Part shown: piece after piece, positions 18,202-27,020 of the stretch | Numbering within the stretch: the first letter of the stretch is position 1 | Layout of the letters: each line of letters opens with the position of its first letter | Source of the DNA: Streptococcus mitis NCTC 12261 | GTDB lineage: Bacteria > Bacillota > Bacilli > Lactobacillales > Streptococcaceae | Direction: 5' to 3' | NCBI RefSeq assembly: GCF_000148585.2 | Contig: NZ_CP028414.1 | Location: 62,001-126,000 of the forward strand | Length of the DNA: 64,000 nucleotides | Position numbers and translations under genes: made by a program | The notes under the pieces: generated by a model | What the model saw: the letters and a program-made list of their open reading frames with translations, nothing else | Databases searched by the model: none | What the model was told of the DNA's origin: nothing

Positions 18202-19239
18202 ATGAAAGCATACACAGAGCGTGTGTTCGGAAGAGTTGATGAACAAGATGTCCTAGCTTATTGCTTTGAGACTGATGCTGGTTATCAATTAGAGGTTATG
18301 ACTTATGGGGCGACTATCTTGCGCTATGTAACACCTGACAAGACTGGAAATTTTGCCAATGTTATCTTGGGATTGGATGACTTTGACAGCTATGTAGGCA
18401 ATAGCCCCAAGCATGGAGCTAGCGTAGGTCCTGTGGCAGGCCGTATTGCAGGTGCGACCTTTGAGCTTAATGGCAAGAACTATGACCTTGAAGTCAACAA
18501 TGCTAGCAATTGTAACCATAGTGGTTCAACAGGTTGGGATTCCAGCTTGTTTGAAGTTGAAGAAGTAAGCGATCATGGCCTGACCCTCTACACAGAGCGT
18601 ACAGATGGGACAGGAGGATTTCCTGGGAATCTCAAGATTTGGATCAGTTACCACTTGGAAGAAACTGGTGCCTATGAAATCAGCTACAAGGTAACGACAG
18701 ATCAGGATACGCTGGTCAATCCAACCAATCACAGCTATTTCAACTTGTCTGGTGATTTCACGCAGACGATTGACCGCCATGTCTTCCAACTAAACACAGA
18801 GGGCATTTATCCAATCGCTCCAGATGGAGTTCCTGCCAAAACTCCAGATGCTACTCGTGATGTGGTTAAACACATCTACAATGGTGCCTTGTTGAAGGAT
18901 ATCTTTGCAGAGGACGATGAGCAAATCCAGCTGGTATCAGGTTTGGATCATCCGTTTGCCCTTCCTGCAGGTCATGACAATGCTGGATTCCTTTATGACC
19001 AAAATTCAGGTCGCTTCCTGCTTTTCAAGACAGAGGCTTCTTGTTTTGTAGTCTACACAGCAAACTTTGTGGATGAAAGTGTCATCATAGGAGGTCAGCC
19101 AATGGTACAGCACAATGGGATTGCCCTTGAAGCGCAGGCTTTACCAGATGCCATTCACAGTGACCTCAAAGACCAAGTCATTCTCAAAGCAGGTCAAACC
19201 TTTACAAGCAAGACACGTTATGAGCTTGTTGTGAAATAA
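18202..19239 (+). CDS. galM: Aldose 1-epimerase (galactose mutarotase)
   Basis: A 345-residue mutarotase interconverting alpha and beta anomers of galactose or related sugars. Key segments are GRIAGATFELNGK near residue 85, the substrate-binding NPTNHSYFNLSG near residue 174, and the catalytic Glu in NGIALEAQALPDA near residue 310. I place the start at 18202 with AAGAAGG upstream rather than at 18145. It probably prepares sugars released by BgaC for metabolism. Confidence 0.93.
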   Translation: MKAYTERVFGRVDEQDVLAYCFETDAGYQLEVMTYGATILRYVTPDKTGNFANVILGLDDFDSYVGNSPKHGASVGPVAGRIAGATFELNGKNYDLEVNNASNCNHSGSTGWDSSLFEVEEVSDHGLTLYTERTDGTGGFPGNLKIWISYHLEETGAYEISYKVTTDQDTLVNPTNHSYFNLSGDFTQTIDRHVFQLNTEGIYPIAPDGVPAKTPDATRDVVKHIYNGALLKDIFAEDDEQIQLVSGLDHPFALPAGHDNAGFLYDQNSGRFLLFKTEASCFVVYTANFVDESVIIGGQPMVQHNGIALEAQALPDAIHSDLKDQVILKAGQTFTSKTRYELVVK

Positions 19240-19318
19240 AAGGATAGGAATTTCTACTTTTTTGGGAATAGTATTTACCTTATAACATTAGTAGAAATGG
19301 GCAAAGAATAGGAAAATA

Positions 19319-19327
19319 TGATATAAT
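19319..19327 (+). promoter_or_regulatory. Extended -10 promoter for the CAP choline-binding gene
   Basis: TGATATAAT is a TGn-extended consensus -10, 49 bases before the start codon. No convincing -35 is visible. Confidence 0.65.
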
Positions 19328-19375
19328 TTAATATTGAAAATACCTGTCCTATCTAAAGGATAAAAGGAGAAAAAA

Positions 19376-20572
19376 ATGAAGAAAATTGTATTTGCTAGCG
19401 CCTTGGCTTTGACTTTAGCTGGAGCAGTTTTGACAAATGATGTTTTTGCCAATGACAGACTTGTGGCAACACAATCTGCAGATGGTAGAAATGAAAATGT
19501 CTTGAGTTCAGAAGTGCTTAACCCTGCTAGTGGCAATGTTTTGGTTGGATTAAAGGGAGAATTTTTGACTCCAGACCAACAAGCTATCTTAGATGCCATC
19601 AATGCTATCCGTAAAGAGGCAGCTGACGAAGGTTTGGTAGATAAGTATGTCCCTATCAAATGGTCGACTGACCTAGAAAAGGCAGCTTTTGCCAGAGCTG
19701 CAGAAGCTTCTGTAACCATGGACCATACTCGTCTTTCTGGTAAAGAAATCTGGAGCGCCTTCCCATCAGGAAACAGTGTACTAGGAGAAAACTTGGGTTG
19801 GAACCATGATGGTTTTCTAAAAGCTCTTGAACAATGGCGTGCTGAAAAAGCAGACTACGTGAAGAAAAAATCAGGTGATTCAGCAAAAGGTGGCTCTGGT
19901 CATTATGAAACTTTGATTAGCCCTAAATTTACACATATGGGGATTGCTGCCTTTAAGAATCCAAACAACCCATATAATGCCGTAACGATTGCTCAGGCTT
20001 TTGGTGATGCTGCTACTTCAGAAGAATTGGTAGGCAGTTACGGTCCGGCTATCCAGTATGCAGAAGTGACTTCATCTAACTTGTCAACAGTTAAAAATAA
20101 AGCAGTCGTAGTTGAAAAAGCGCTGAAAGAATTTAGAACTTCTAGTTCAGACCAATCTGGTTGGGTGAAAACAGATGGAAAATGGTATTTCTATGAGTCT
20201 GGTGATCTGAAGACAGGCTGGGTGAAAACAGGTGGTAAATGGTACTACTTGGATGACCTAGGTGTCATGCAGACAGGATTTGTAAAAGTAGATGGTAGCT
20301 GGTATTACTTGAGTAGCTCAGGTGCTATGTTTACAGGCTGGGGTACAGACGGAAATAGATGGTTCTACTTTGATGGCTCAGGAGCTATGAAGACAGGCTG
20401 GCTCAAAGAAAATGGAATCTGGTACTACCTTGATGCGTCTGGTATCATGAAGACAGGTTGGTTTAAAGTTGGCCAATACTGGTATTATGCATATGGCTCT
20501 GGAGCTTTGGCAGTCAGCACAACAACACCAGACGGTTATAAAGTAAATGGCAACGGTGAATGGGTAAACTAG
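19376..20572 (+). CDS. Secreted CAP-domain choline-binding protein
   Basis: A 398-residue surface protein. Residues 1-25 form a signal peptide ending near VFAND. Residues about 65-215 form a CAP/SCP-like domain (QAILDAINAIRKEA, DHTRLSGKEIW, GENLGW, GGSGHYETLISPKFTHMG). From about 258 to the end there are around six choline-binding repeats of the GWVKTxGKWYYL type, which hold the protein on phosphocholine-decorated teichoic acids. In pneumococci a small choline-binding gene (cbpI) lies next to zmpC; this may be its positional counterpart. The CAP domain's role, perhaps adhesion or wall modification, is unknown. Confidence 0.9.
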   Translation: MKKIVFASALALTLAGAVLTNDVFANDRLVATQSADGRNENVLSSEVLNPASGNVLVGLKGEFLTPDQQAILDAINAIRKEAADEGLVDKYVPIKWSTDLEKAAFARAAEASVTMDHTRLSGKEIWSAFPSGNSVLGENLGWNHDGFLKALEQWRAEKADYVKKKSGDSAKGGSGHYETLISPKFTHMGIAAFKNPNNPYNAVTIAQAFGDAATSEELVGSYGPAIQYAEVTSSNLSTVKNKAVVVEKALKEFRTSSSDQSGWVKTDGKWYFYESGDLKTGWVKTGGKWYYLDDLGVMQTGFVKVDGSWYYLSSSGAMFTGWGTDGNRWFYFDGSGAMKTGWLKENGIWYYLDASGIMKTGWFKVGQYWYYAYGSGALAVSTTTPDGYKVNGNGEWVN

Positions 20573-20884
20573 AAACTAAAGAGTTGCTTTCATAACTTTA
20601 GATAATCTATATTTGTTACTATAATTTTAAAGATGGAGAGAAGAAATAGTGCTTCTCTTCATTTTTTGTTGACAGTTTATTTCTGAAAAATCGTAAAGTA
20701 AGTGTGGTGGGAAGTTCGTCTTAGCTTTTTCAAATCAGTTAATTACTTAGTTACTTGATTTTTCCCATCCGTTCAATTGTATATCTATCCCTAGAATCTT
20801 TTAAAAAGTTGATGTATAATGGAAAGAGTTGTATATTTTACAATAAATTAACATACTAATTTAAAAATGTAAAAAGAGGGGAAT
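20573..20884. other. 312-base gap before zmpC
   Basis: Besides the terminator at 20636, this gap holds an imperfect inverted repeat (GGTGGGAA at 20706-20713 with TTCCCATCC at 20762-20770, and an inner AAATCA/TGATTT pair). A TATAAT at 20815-20820, about 65 bases before zmpC, is the likely -10. A GAGGGG ribosome binding site precedes the ATG. I see no gene. Confidence 0.5.
20636..20667 (+). terminator. Intrinsic terminator after the CAP choline-binding gene
   Basis: An eight-bp stem (GAGAGAAG with CTTCTCTT, one G-U pair) is followed by a T-rich run. It lies about 65 bases after the stop. Confidence 0.7.
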
Positions 20885-23800
20885 ATGAATTTCAAAACTA
20901 GTGGAGAAGAAAGACAGAATTTCTCATTAAGAAAATTGGCAGTTGGTCTTGTATCTGTGGCAGTTGCGTGTTTCTTTTTGATGGGAACTGGCCTACAGAC
21001 TGTATCTGCCCAAGAATCTCATACCGTTAATTATACTTATGTTTTAGAGTCGGATTTAACTGACGAAGAGAAGGGTCTCTTGGTTACATCCCTACCACAA
21101 GTAGCGGAAGAAACAGACGCTACCTACTATCTGGTTTATCGAGCAAATCAAGTATTGCCCAATACGGGTACTAGCTCTCCATTGGGGACTGTTGCCTTGG
21201 TGGCAGGTCTTAGTTTGCTGGTTGTAGTAGTTCTTAAGGGACCTGATGGCAAGAGAAAGATTAGTCGATTCTTGTTAGTAACAGCTCTAGGCAGTCAGTT
21301 GCTGTCTCCAACTGTCCTTGCTTTGACGAGCGAGACACTAGCTGCTTATAACACCCAATTATCGGTCCAGGCAGGAGATGCCTTGCCAGCTCCGGTTGAT
21401 ATTCCTGGTTATACTTATCTAGGATATGTGGAAAATAAGCCAGCTCTTTCTGTACAGATAACTAGCAAACCAGCAGAATCTACTGAAAATCAAGAGATTA
21501 AATTAGAAAACAGTCAATCTCAGGAAGTAGTTACTACTCATTCAGCAGATTCGACTATGGGAACTGAATTTGTCAAGCAGTCAAATGACAGCAAGTCTAA
21601 CTTAGAAAATGTAGATATCTCAGCAGCTACGGCTCCATCTTCTAAAAATGAGGATACTAGTCAGCAACCAGCAGTTTCTCTAAGTCAGGAAAGCAAGGAT
21701 ACGAATGTTGTCAAAGGCGGGGAGGCAGACCAAAAAACAGCACCAGCTACAGAGTCTGCAACAAATTCAAGTCAAACTGATGGGAATCAAGAACAGACAA
21801 ATCAAGTACCGCCAGCTTCGCAAAGCCCAGTGGTAGAGAATCAGCAAGGAGGAACATCTTCTCCTGTAGAGCCTAAACCACAAGAAAATAATGAAACTGT
21901 AGTGCAAGCAAAAGGGACACAAGAGTCAGGTCATGAGGGCGAAGCCTTAATCCAACCATCGCAACCAGCGTACACAGCCCCAATTAGCACCCAAGGTACC
22001 CAAGAGTCAGGTCATGAAGGCGAATCCCTAGTCCAAGCAGAGCAGCCGTCTTATACAGCTCCAATTAGCACCCAAGGTACCCAAGAGTCAGGTCATGAAG
22101 GTGATGCCCTGGTTCAACCATCGCAACCGTCTTATACAGAACCCGTTAGCGCTCAAGGTACCCAAGAGTCGGGCCATGAGGGTGATGCCCTGGTTCAACC
22201 AGCACAACCGTCTTATACAGAACCCGTTAGCACCCAAGGTACACAAGAGCCCGGCCATGAAGGCGAATCCCTTGTTCAATCAGAACTACCAGTTTACACA
22301 GGTCCTCAGGAGGGAGCTCCAGTTGAGCCAACAGTGCCAGAGTCTACAGAAGTTGTTAGCAGTAAGGGCACGCAAGAGCCCGGCCATGAGGGTGAAGCCT
22401 TAGTTCAACCCGTTCAGCCATCTTACACAGCCCCAATTAGTACCCAAGGTACGCAAGAGCCCGGTCACGAGGGCGAGGCTGCTGTAGCAGAGGCTCTTCC
22501 TGAACTGCCTTTGACAAGTAATCATCGTACAGTAACAGAAACCATTCCTCATGAAACTGAAGAAATTGAAGATGCGACTATCTTAAAAAATCACCGAGAA
22601 ATTGCTCAGGAAGGAAAAGACGGTTTACGAACAATCGAGTATGAAGATTATCTCGTAGATGGTAAGGTAGAAGCTAGCAAGGAAATCTCACGTACAGAAG
22701 TAGAACCAACCAAAGAGATTGTCAAGGTTGGTAGTCTTGTTAAAACCAAACCAATAGTTGAAATTACTAATCTGGTTAAAGATGAGAGCAAAAAAGCAGT
22801 AGCAGTCAACTATCACTTAGATGACCCAACGTCTGCCTTTGTGAAGGCCAAGGCCCAAATTTACCAAAATGGAACACTGGTCAAAGAGGTGAACTTGAAA
22901 AATCCATCAGATCAACAAACGATTGATGGATTGGACTACTATACGTCATACAATCTTAAGACTTACCTGACCTATAATCTAGGCCAATCTGATCAGGAAA
23001 GTACAGAAGTATCAACGAAAGATTTTCAGTTAGACTATAAAAAAATTGAAATCAAAGATGTGGATGAAGTGGGGCTCTATGGTAAGGAAGATGGTCACTA
23101 CCGTCGTTATCTGAACTTATCAGAAGTACCAAGTGATTTGTCACCTTATTTTGTCAAAGTCAAATCAGACAAGATGAAGGAAATGCTGTTACCAGTTAGC
23201 TCTATTAAGGAAACAGATGATGGGAAATACAAGGTAACCGTTGCCTTCAATGAACTGGTTCAAGAGGAAGGTTCAACATATAAGGATAACTATAGTTTCA
23301 CAATTGATAAGCAAAAGCTTGCCAAGGACGGTGTCTATACTTCCTTTAAGAAACTGATTGCTGCTATGCAAGGCGATCTCGCTGGAACCTTTAAACTTGG
23401 AGCTGATATGACAGCTGATGAAGTTTCCTTAGCTAAGGGACAAACCAGCTATGTGACAGGCACTTTCACTGGTAACCTTATCGGTGCGAGCGATGGGCAG
23501 CCGTTTGCAATCTATGACCTCAAGACAGCCTTGTTTGATAACTTGACCAAGGCTACTGTGAAAGATATTGACCTTAAAGCGGTAGCAATTAAGAGTCAAG
23601 AAGACACAGCCAGCCTAGCAAAAGTGGCTACTAACAGCCAGATTAGTAATGTAGCTGTAGAAGGTCAATTGACAGGTAGCAAGTCAGTTGCAGGTTTGGT
23701 AGCCAAGGCTCAGGATACAGAAATAACTAATAGTTCCTTTACAGGTAGCATTCAGGCCAAGCATGCGGATGCCTCTCCTTACTATGTGGGAGGTATAGCA

Positions 23801-26800
23801 GGGCTCTTATCTGGTAATAAGGCTAAGATTGATAAGGTAGCCGTTGATGCAAATATTTCTAGCAATGCTCGCAACAATAACCAATTTGCGGGAGGTATTG
23901 TAGGGAAAGTTCAAAGTGGTGCTTTGGTGTCTCATGCGCTAGCAAGTGGGACTATCCTCAATACGACAACCTATCCACGCGTCGGAGGTATAGCTGGTTC
24001 TACATGGCAAAATGGCCGTATCCATCATGTTGTTAGCACGGTCAATACTGGAGACGGCTATGCCATCACAGGAGACCAATATAAGGGAGCGGACATCAAA
24101 GATGCCAGCACTGCCGAGAACAAGAAGGCCGATCTCTATGCGACCCCAATCACCCAAGACCAGGCCAGAGAAAAGGTCCAGTCTTATGGGATGACAGTGA
24201 CACTAAACGATACAGGTCAAACACTAAAGGCCAATCAGCACAGTGTGGACTATACTCAGTTAAGCCAAGGTCAAGCTAGTCGAAAAGTTGCTTATCACAA
24301 TATCGAGAAATTGATGCCTTTCTATAATAAAGAGCTAGTGGTTCACTATGGAAATCAAGTTGATCCTACTGATAAGCTTTATACTACAGAACTGTTGGAT
24401 GTCGTACCAATGAAGGACAATGACATCATCACAGATATTCAGGCCAATAAAGTAGCAATCAATAAGCTTATGTTGCATTTTGCTGACAATACAATCAGTT
24501 ATCTAGATGTCACCTACAAAGAAGACTTCAAAAATACACAAATTGCAGAGTACAGCGTAGCAGGTAAACCCTTTATCTTTACGCCAGAGGCCTTTCTATC
24601 TGACTATACAAAAGTGACCAATCAGGTCCTAGCAGATTTGCAAGGGGTTGAATATGACTCAGAAGCCATGAGAAAAGTCCTTGGCATTGAGGCAGATGCT
24701 TCACTTGATCCACTATATTTGGATAAAGAATTTGAAAAAGTTAAGGCCAATATCGGTGAACATCTCCGTAAAGTGCTAGCCATGGACAAGTCTATCAATA
24801 CGATGGGAGATAGTGTAGCAACCTACATCAGCGAGAAAATCAAGAACAACAAGGAAGCTTTCTTGCTTGGTTTGACCTACCTCAATCGCTGGTACAATAT
24901 CAACTATGATCACATCAATACCAAGGATCTCAATACCTATAAGTTTGACTTTGATGGTAATAGCACAGCTTCAACCTTGGATACTATCATTGCACTAGGT
25001 CAGAGTGGTATGGAAAATCTCAAGGCATCAAATAATCCAAGTGCCTATGAAACAACCCTGGCTGCTGCAAAAGGTCGCAAGACAGTGACTGATTTACTAG
25101 AGTCTTACAGAAAACTCTTCCTACCAAACAAAACCAATAATGAATGGTTGAAGACAAATACCAAGGCCTATATCGTAGAGAGTAAATCAGCGATTCCAGA
25201 AGTGCGTGCCAAACAAGAGTCAGCAACACCAGATAGTAACTATACGCTGGGAGTCTATGACCGTATTACGGCACCAAGTTGGAAATTAAAAAATATGCTC
25301 CTACCGCTATTGACATTGCCAGAAGAGGATGTTTATGTGATTTCAAATCTTTCTACCTTGGCCTTTGGTGGCTACGAACGCTACCGTGACCGTGTCAATA
25401 ATACAGTCTTGTCAGGAGAAGAACTGCGTCAGTATGTCCGTGCTAAGGTCGACCAGTCGGCTAAATGGCAACGAGACCACTACGATATCTGGTACCACCT
25501 CCTTTTACCAGAATACAAAGAAAAACTCTTCCGTTCAGTCATGGTTTCAGATGGCTTTGGTATGAAAGATAGCAATAGCAAGTATTACTGGACTACCCTG
25601 TCTGATAAGGCCATTGATTCTATCTACAACTTCTTTGGACCAACTGGTAAGTGGTATGGGGAAAGTAAAGGAGCCGGGGCCTATGCCAACGGTTCTGAGG
25701 TCCACTATGTCAGCGACCGCTTATTGGATAAATATGGAACATCTGTCTATACCCATGAAATGGTTCATAATTCTGATGGACATATTTACTTTGAAGGTAA
25801 AGGTCGTCGTGAAGGATTGGGAGCAGAGTTGTATGCCCTAGGATTGTTACAATCTGCTGATAGTCTAGATAAGGATGCTATTGTCTTGAATACTCTCTAT
25901 AAAGGGGATAAGGATTCACCAACTCGCTTGCATACTTATGACCCGGCAAGCCGCTTCACATCAGCCGCAGCCTTGCAAGAGTATGTGCACGGTATGTACG
26001 ATGTCTTGTATACCTTGGACGCTATGGAAGCCAATGCCATTTTAACTAAGTCTAACGATGTCAAGAAAAAATGGTTTAGAAAAATAGAGAATTTCTATAT
26101 TGAGGACAAGTATCATAAACAAACGCATGCAGGAAACTCTGTTCGCCCATTGACAGATGCTGAAATAAGTAAGCTAACTAGTCTGGATGCCTTGATTGAC
26201 AATGACATCATCAACCGTCGGGCTTACCGTGATAAGAGTGACTATACTCGTAATGGCTATCATCTTATCAGCATGTTCTCACCGATTTATGCTGCCCTCA
26301 GCAATCCAAAGGGTGCACCTGGTGACATCATGTTTAGAAAAACAGCCTATGAATTGTTGGCAGAAAAAGGATACCAAGATGGATTCTTACCATATGTATC
26401 CAACCAATACGCAGAAGAAGCTAAACGAAACGGGGACATTACCTATTCAGATTGGCACGGAAAAGATGTGGGAGTCATCACTGATAGTTTCGTCTTGAAA
26501 AATGTCTTTGCCAACCAATATGGTTCATGGGCTGATTTCAAGAAGGATATGTTTAATAAACGTATTCGCAAGCAAGACCAGTTGAAACCAATCACCATTC
26601 AGTATGAACTTGGTGTACCAAACAGCAGCAAGGAGATTACAATTCGTTCAGCAGCCCAAATGCAAGAACTCATCGATCAAGCAGTGGCAAAAGATGTGGC
26701 TAATATTGACCGTACGACAAGCCATGCTCCTGCAAGTTGGGTACACTTGTTAAAACAAAAAATCTACAATGCCTACCTACGTAGTACAGATGATTTCAGA

Positions 26801-26821
26801 GAATCGATTTATAAATCATAA
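20885..26821 (+). CDS. zmpC: ZmpC-type M26 zinc metalloprotease, cell-surface
   Basis: A 1978-residue surface protease. The N terminus has a YSIRK-like signal (NFSLRKLAVGLVSVAVACFF) and then, unusually, LPNTG at residue 91 followed by hydrophobic helices, the inverted anchor arrangement of streptococcal Zmp/IgA1 proteases. Seven GTQExGHEGE repeats follow, then a G5-like domain (about residues 545-620) and a GLUG-like repeat region. The catalytic HEMVH is at about 1624-1628, with the third zinc ligand Glu about 20 residues on. Naming as ZmpC rests on the gene neighbourhood (downstream of a choline-binding gene); ZmpC homologues cleave host MMP-9 and mucins. Other Zmp paralogues remain possible. 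Confidence 0.88.
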   Translation: MNFKTSGEERQNFSLRKLAVGLVSVAVACFFLMGTGLQTVSAQESHTVNYTYVLESDLTDEEKGLLVTSLPQVAEETDATYYLVYRANQVLPNTGTSSPLGTVALVAGLSLLVVVVLKGPDGKRKISRFLLVTALGSQLLSPTVLALTSETLAAYNTQLSVQAGDALPAPVDIPGYTYLGYVENKPALSVQITSKPAESTENQEIKLENSQSQEVVTTHSADSTMGTEFVKQSNDSKSNLENVDISAATAPSSKNEDTSQQPAVSLSQESKDTNVVKGGEADQKTAPATESATNSSQTDGNQEQTNQVPPASQSPVVENQQGGTSSPVEPKPQENNETVVQAKGTQESGHEGEALIQPSQPAYTAPISTQGTQESGHEGESLVQAEQPSYTAPISTQGTQESGHEGDALVQPSQPSYTEPVSAQGTQESGHEGDALVQPAQPSYTEPVSTQGTQEPGHEGESLVQSELPVYTGPQEGAPVEPTVPESTEVVSSKGTQEPGHEGEALVQPVQPSYTAPISTQGTQEPGHEGEAAVAEALPELPLTSNHRTVTETIPHETEEIEDATILKNHREIAQEGKDGLRTIEYEDYLVDGKVEASKEISRTEVEPTKEIVKVGSLVKTKPIVEITNLVKDESKKAVAVNYHLDDPTSAFVKAKAQIYQNGTLVKEVNLKNPSDQQTIDGLDYYTSYNLKTYLTYNLGQSDQESTEVSTKDFQLDYKKIEIKDVDEVGLYGKEDGHYRRYLNLSEVPSDLSPYFVKVKSDKMKEMLLPVSSIKETDDGKYKVTVAFNELVQEEGSTYKDNYSFTIDKQKLAKDGVYTSFKKLIAAMQGDLAGTFKLGADMTADEVSLAKGQTSYVTGTFTGNLIGASDGQPFAIYDLKTALFDNLTKATVKDIDLKAVAIKSQEDTASLAKVATNSQISNVAVEGQLTGSKSVAGLVAKAQDTEITNSSFTGSIQAKHADASPYYVGGIAGLLSGNKAKIDKVAVDANISSNARNNNQFAGGIVGKVQSGALVSHALASGTILNTTTYPRVGGIAGSTWQNGRIHHVVSTVNTGDGYAITGDQYKGADIKDASTAENKKADLYATPITQDQAREKVQSYGMTVTLNDTGQTLKANQHSVDYTQLSQGQASRKVAYHNIEKLMPFYNKELVVHYGNQVDPTDKLYTTELLDVVPMKDNDIITDIQANKVAINKLMLHFADNTISYLDVTYKEDFKNTQIAEYSVAGKPFIFTPEAFLSDYTKVTNQVLADLQGVEYDSEAMRKVLGIEADASLDPLYLDKEFEKVKANIGEHLRKVLAMDKSINTMGDSVATYISEKIKNNKEAFLLGLTYLNRWYNINYDHINTKDLNTYKFDFDGNSTASTLDTIIALGQSGMENLKASNNPSAYETTLAAAKGRKTVTDLLESYRKLFLPNKTNNEWLKTNTKAYIVESKSAIPEVRAKQESATPDSNYTLGVYDRITAPSWKLKNMLLPLLTLPEEDVYVISNLSTLAFGGYERYRDRVNNTVLSGEELRQYVRAKVDQSAKWQRDHYDIWYHLLLPEYKEKLFRSVMVSDGFGMKDSNSKYYWTTLSDKAIDSIYNFFGPTGKWYGESKGAGAYANGSEVHYVSDRLLDKYGTSVYTHEMVHNSDGHIYFEGKGRREGLGAELYALGLLQSADSLDKDAIVLNTLYKGDKDSPTRLHTYDPASRFTSAAALQEYVHGMYDVLYTLDAMEANAILTKSNDVKKKWFRKIENFYIEDKYHKQTHAGNSVRPLTDAEISKLTSLDALIDNDIINRRAYRDKSDYTRNGYHLISMFSPIYAALSNPKGAPGDIMFRKTAYELLAEKGYQDGFLPYVSNQYAEEAKRNGDITYSDWHGKDVGVITDSFVLKNVFANQYGSWADFKKDMFNKRIRKQDQLKPITIQYELGVPNSSKEITIRSAAQMQELIDQAVAKDVANIDRTTSHAPASWVHLLKQKIYNAYLRSTDDFRESIYKS
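21911..22490 (+). repeat. Seven tandem GTQExGHEGE repeats within zmpC
   Basis: Seven copies of GTQE(S/P)GHEGE/D occur, mostly at a spacing of 27 codons, each followed by a Pro-rich linker such as QPSYTAPIST. The fifth interval is longer. The central copies are almost identical at DNA level, so copy number can change by recombination. Confidence 0.88.
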
Positions 26822-26860
26822 GGAAACTCCCTCACGCTATCCTGTCTAATCCAGTCCATC

Positions 26861-26889
26861 TTGCAGATGGTCGGTCTTTGTGATAGAAT
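26861..26889 (+). promoter_or_regulatory. Promoter upstream of the sialylation operon
   Basis: TTGCAG (26861-26866) and TAGAAT (26884-26889) lie 17 bases apart, and TGA before the -10 makes it an extended -10. It is 40 bases after the zmpC stop. The start site would be around 26896. Confidence 0.65.
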
Positions 26890-26895
26890 AGCATA

Positions 26896-26986
26896 AAGTC
26901 CTTTTGAGGGGGAACTTGCTAGGAAATCCCCAAGCATTGTAACGGATGAACCACCCTCGCCTTTTTGTGAGGGTGGTTTTTCGTTT
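26896..26986 (+). ncRNA. Candidate leader RNA/small RNA before the sialylation operon
   Basis: Transcription from the promoter at 26861 would give a roughly 90-nt RNA with a GGGG/CCCC-based hairpin (about 26909-26931) and an intrinsic terminator at its 3' end (26950-26986). Only 34 bases separate that terminator from the next start codon, leaving no room for another promoter, so the RNA may act as an attenuating leader as well as a free small RNA. No known riboswitch class is recognised. Confidence 0.4.
26950..26986 (+). terminator. Intrinsic terminator between zmpC and the glycosyltransferase operon
   Basis: ACCACCCTC and GAGGGTGGT form a perfect nine-bp stem with a ten-base loop, followed by a TTTTTCGTTT tail. 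It ends both zmpC read-through and the short leader RNA. Confidence 0.88.
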
Positions 26987-27020
26987 GTAAGTAGAAAATA
27001 AGAGAGAAAGAGTCTACATC

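Noticed and set aside
26950-26986. T-box leader before the glycosyltransferase operon, suggested by GAGGGTGG
   Set aside because: The segment is part of a simple terminator stem; there is no specifier loop, no T-box bulge and the downstream genes are not amino acid related.
26896-26986. Cia-dependent small RNA (csRNA)
   Set aside because: The promoter lacks the paired TTTAAG sites required for CiaR control, so the known csRNA family does not fit.
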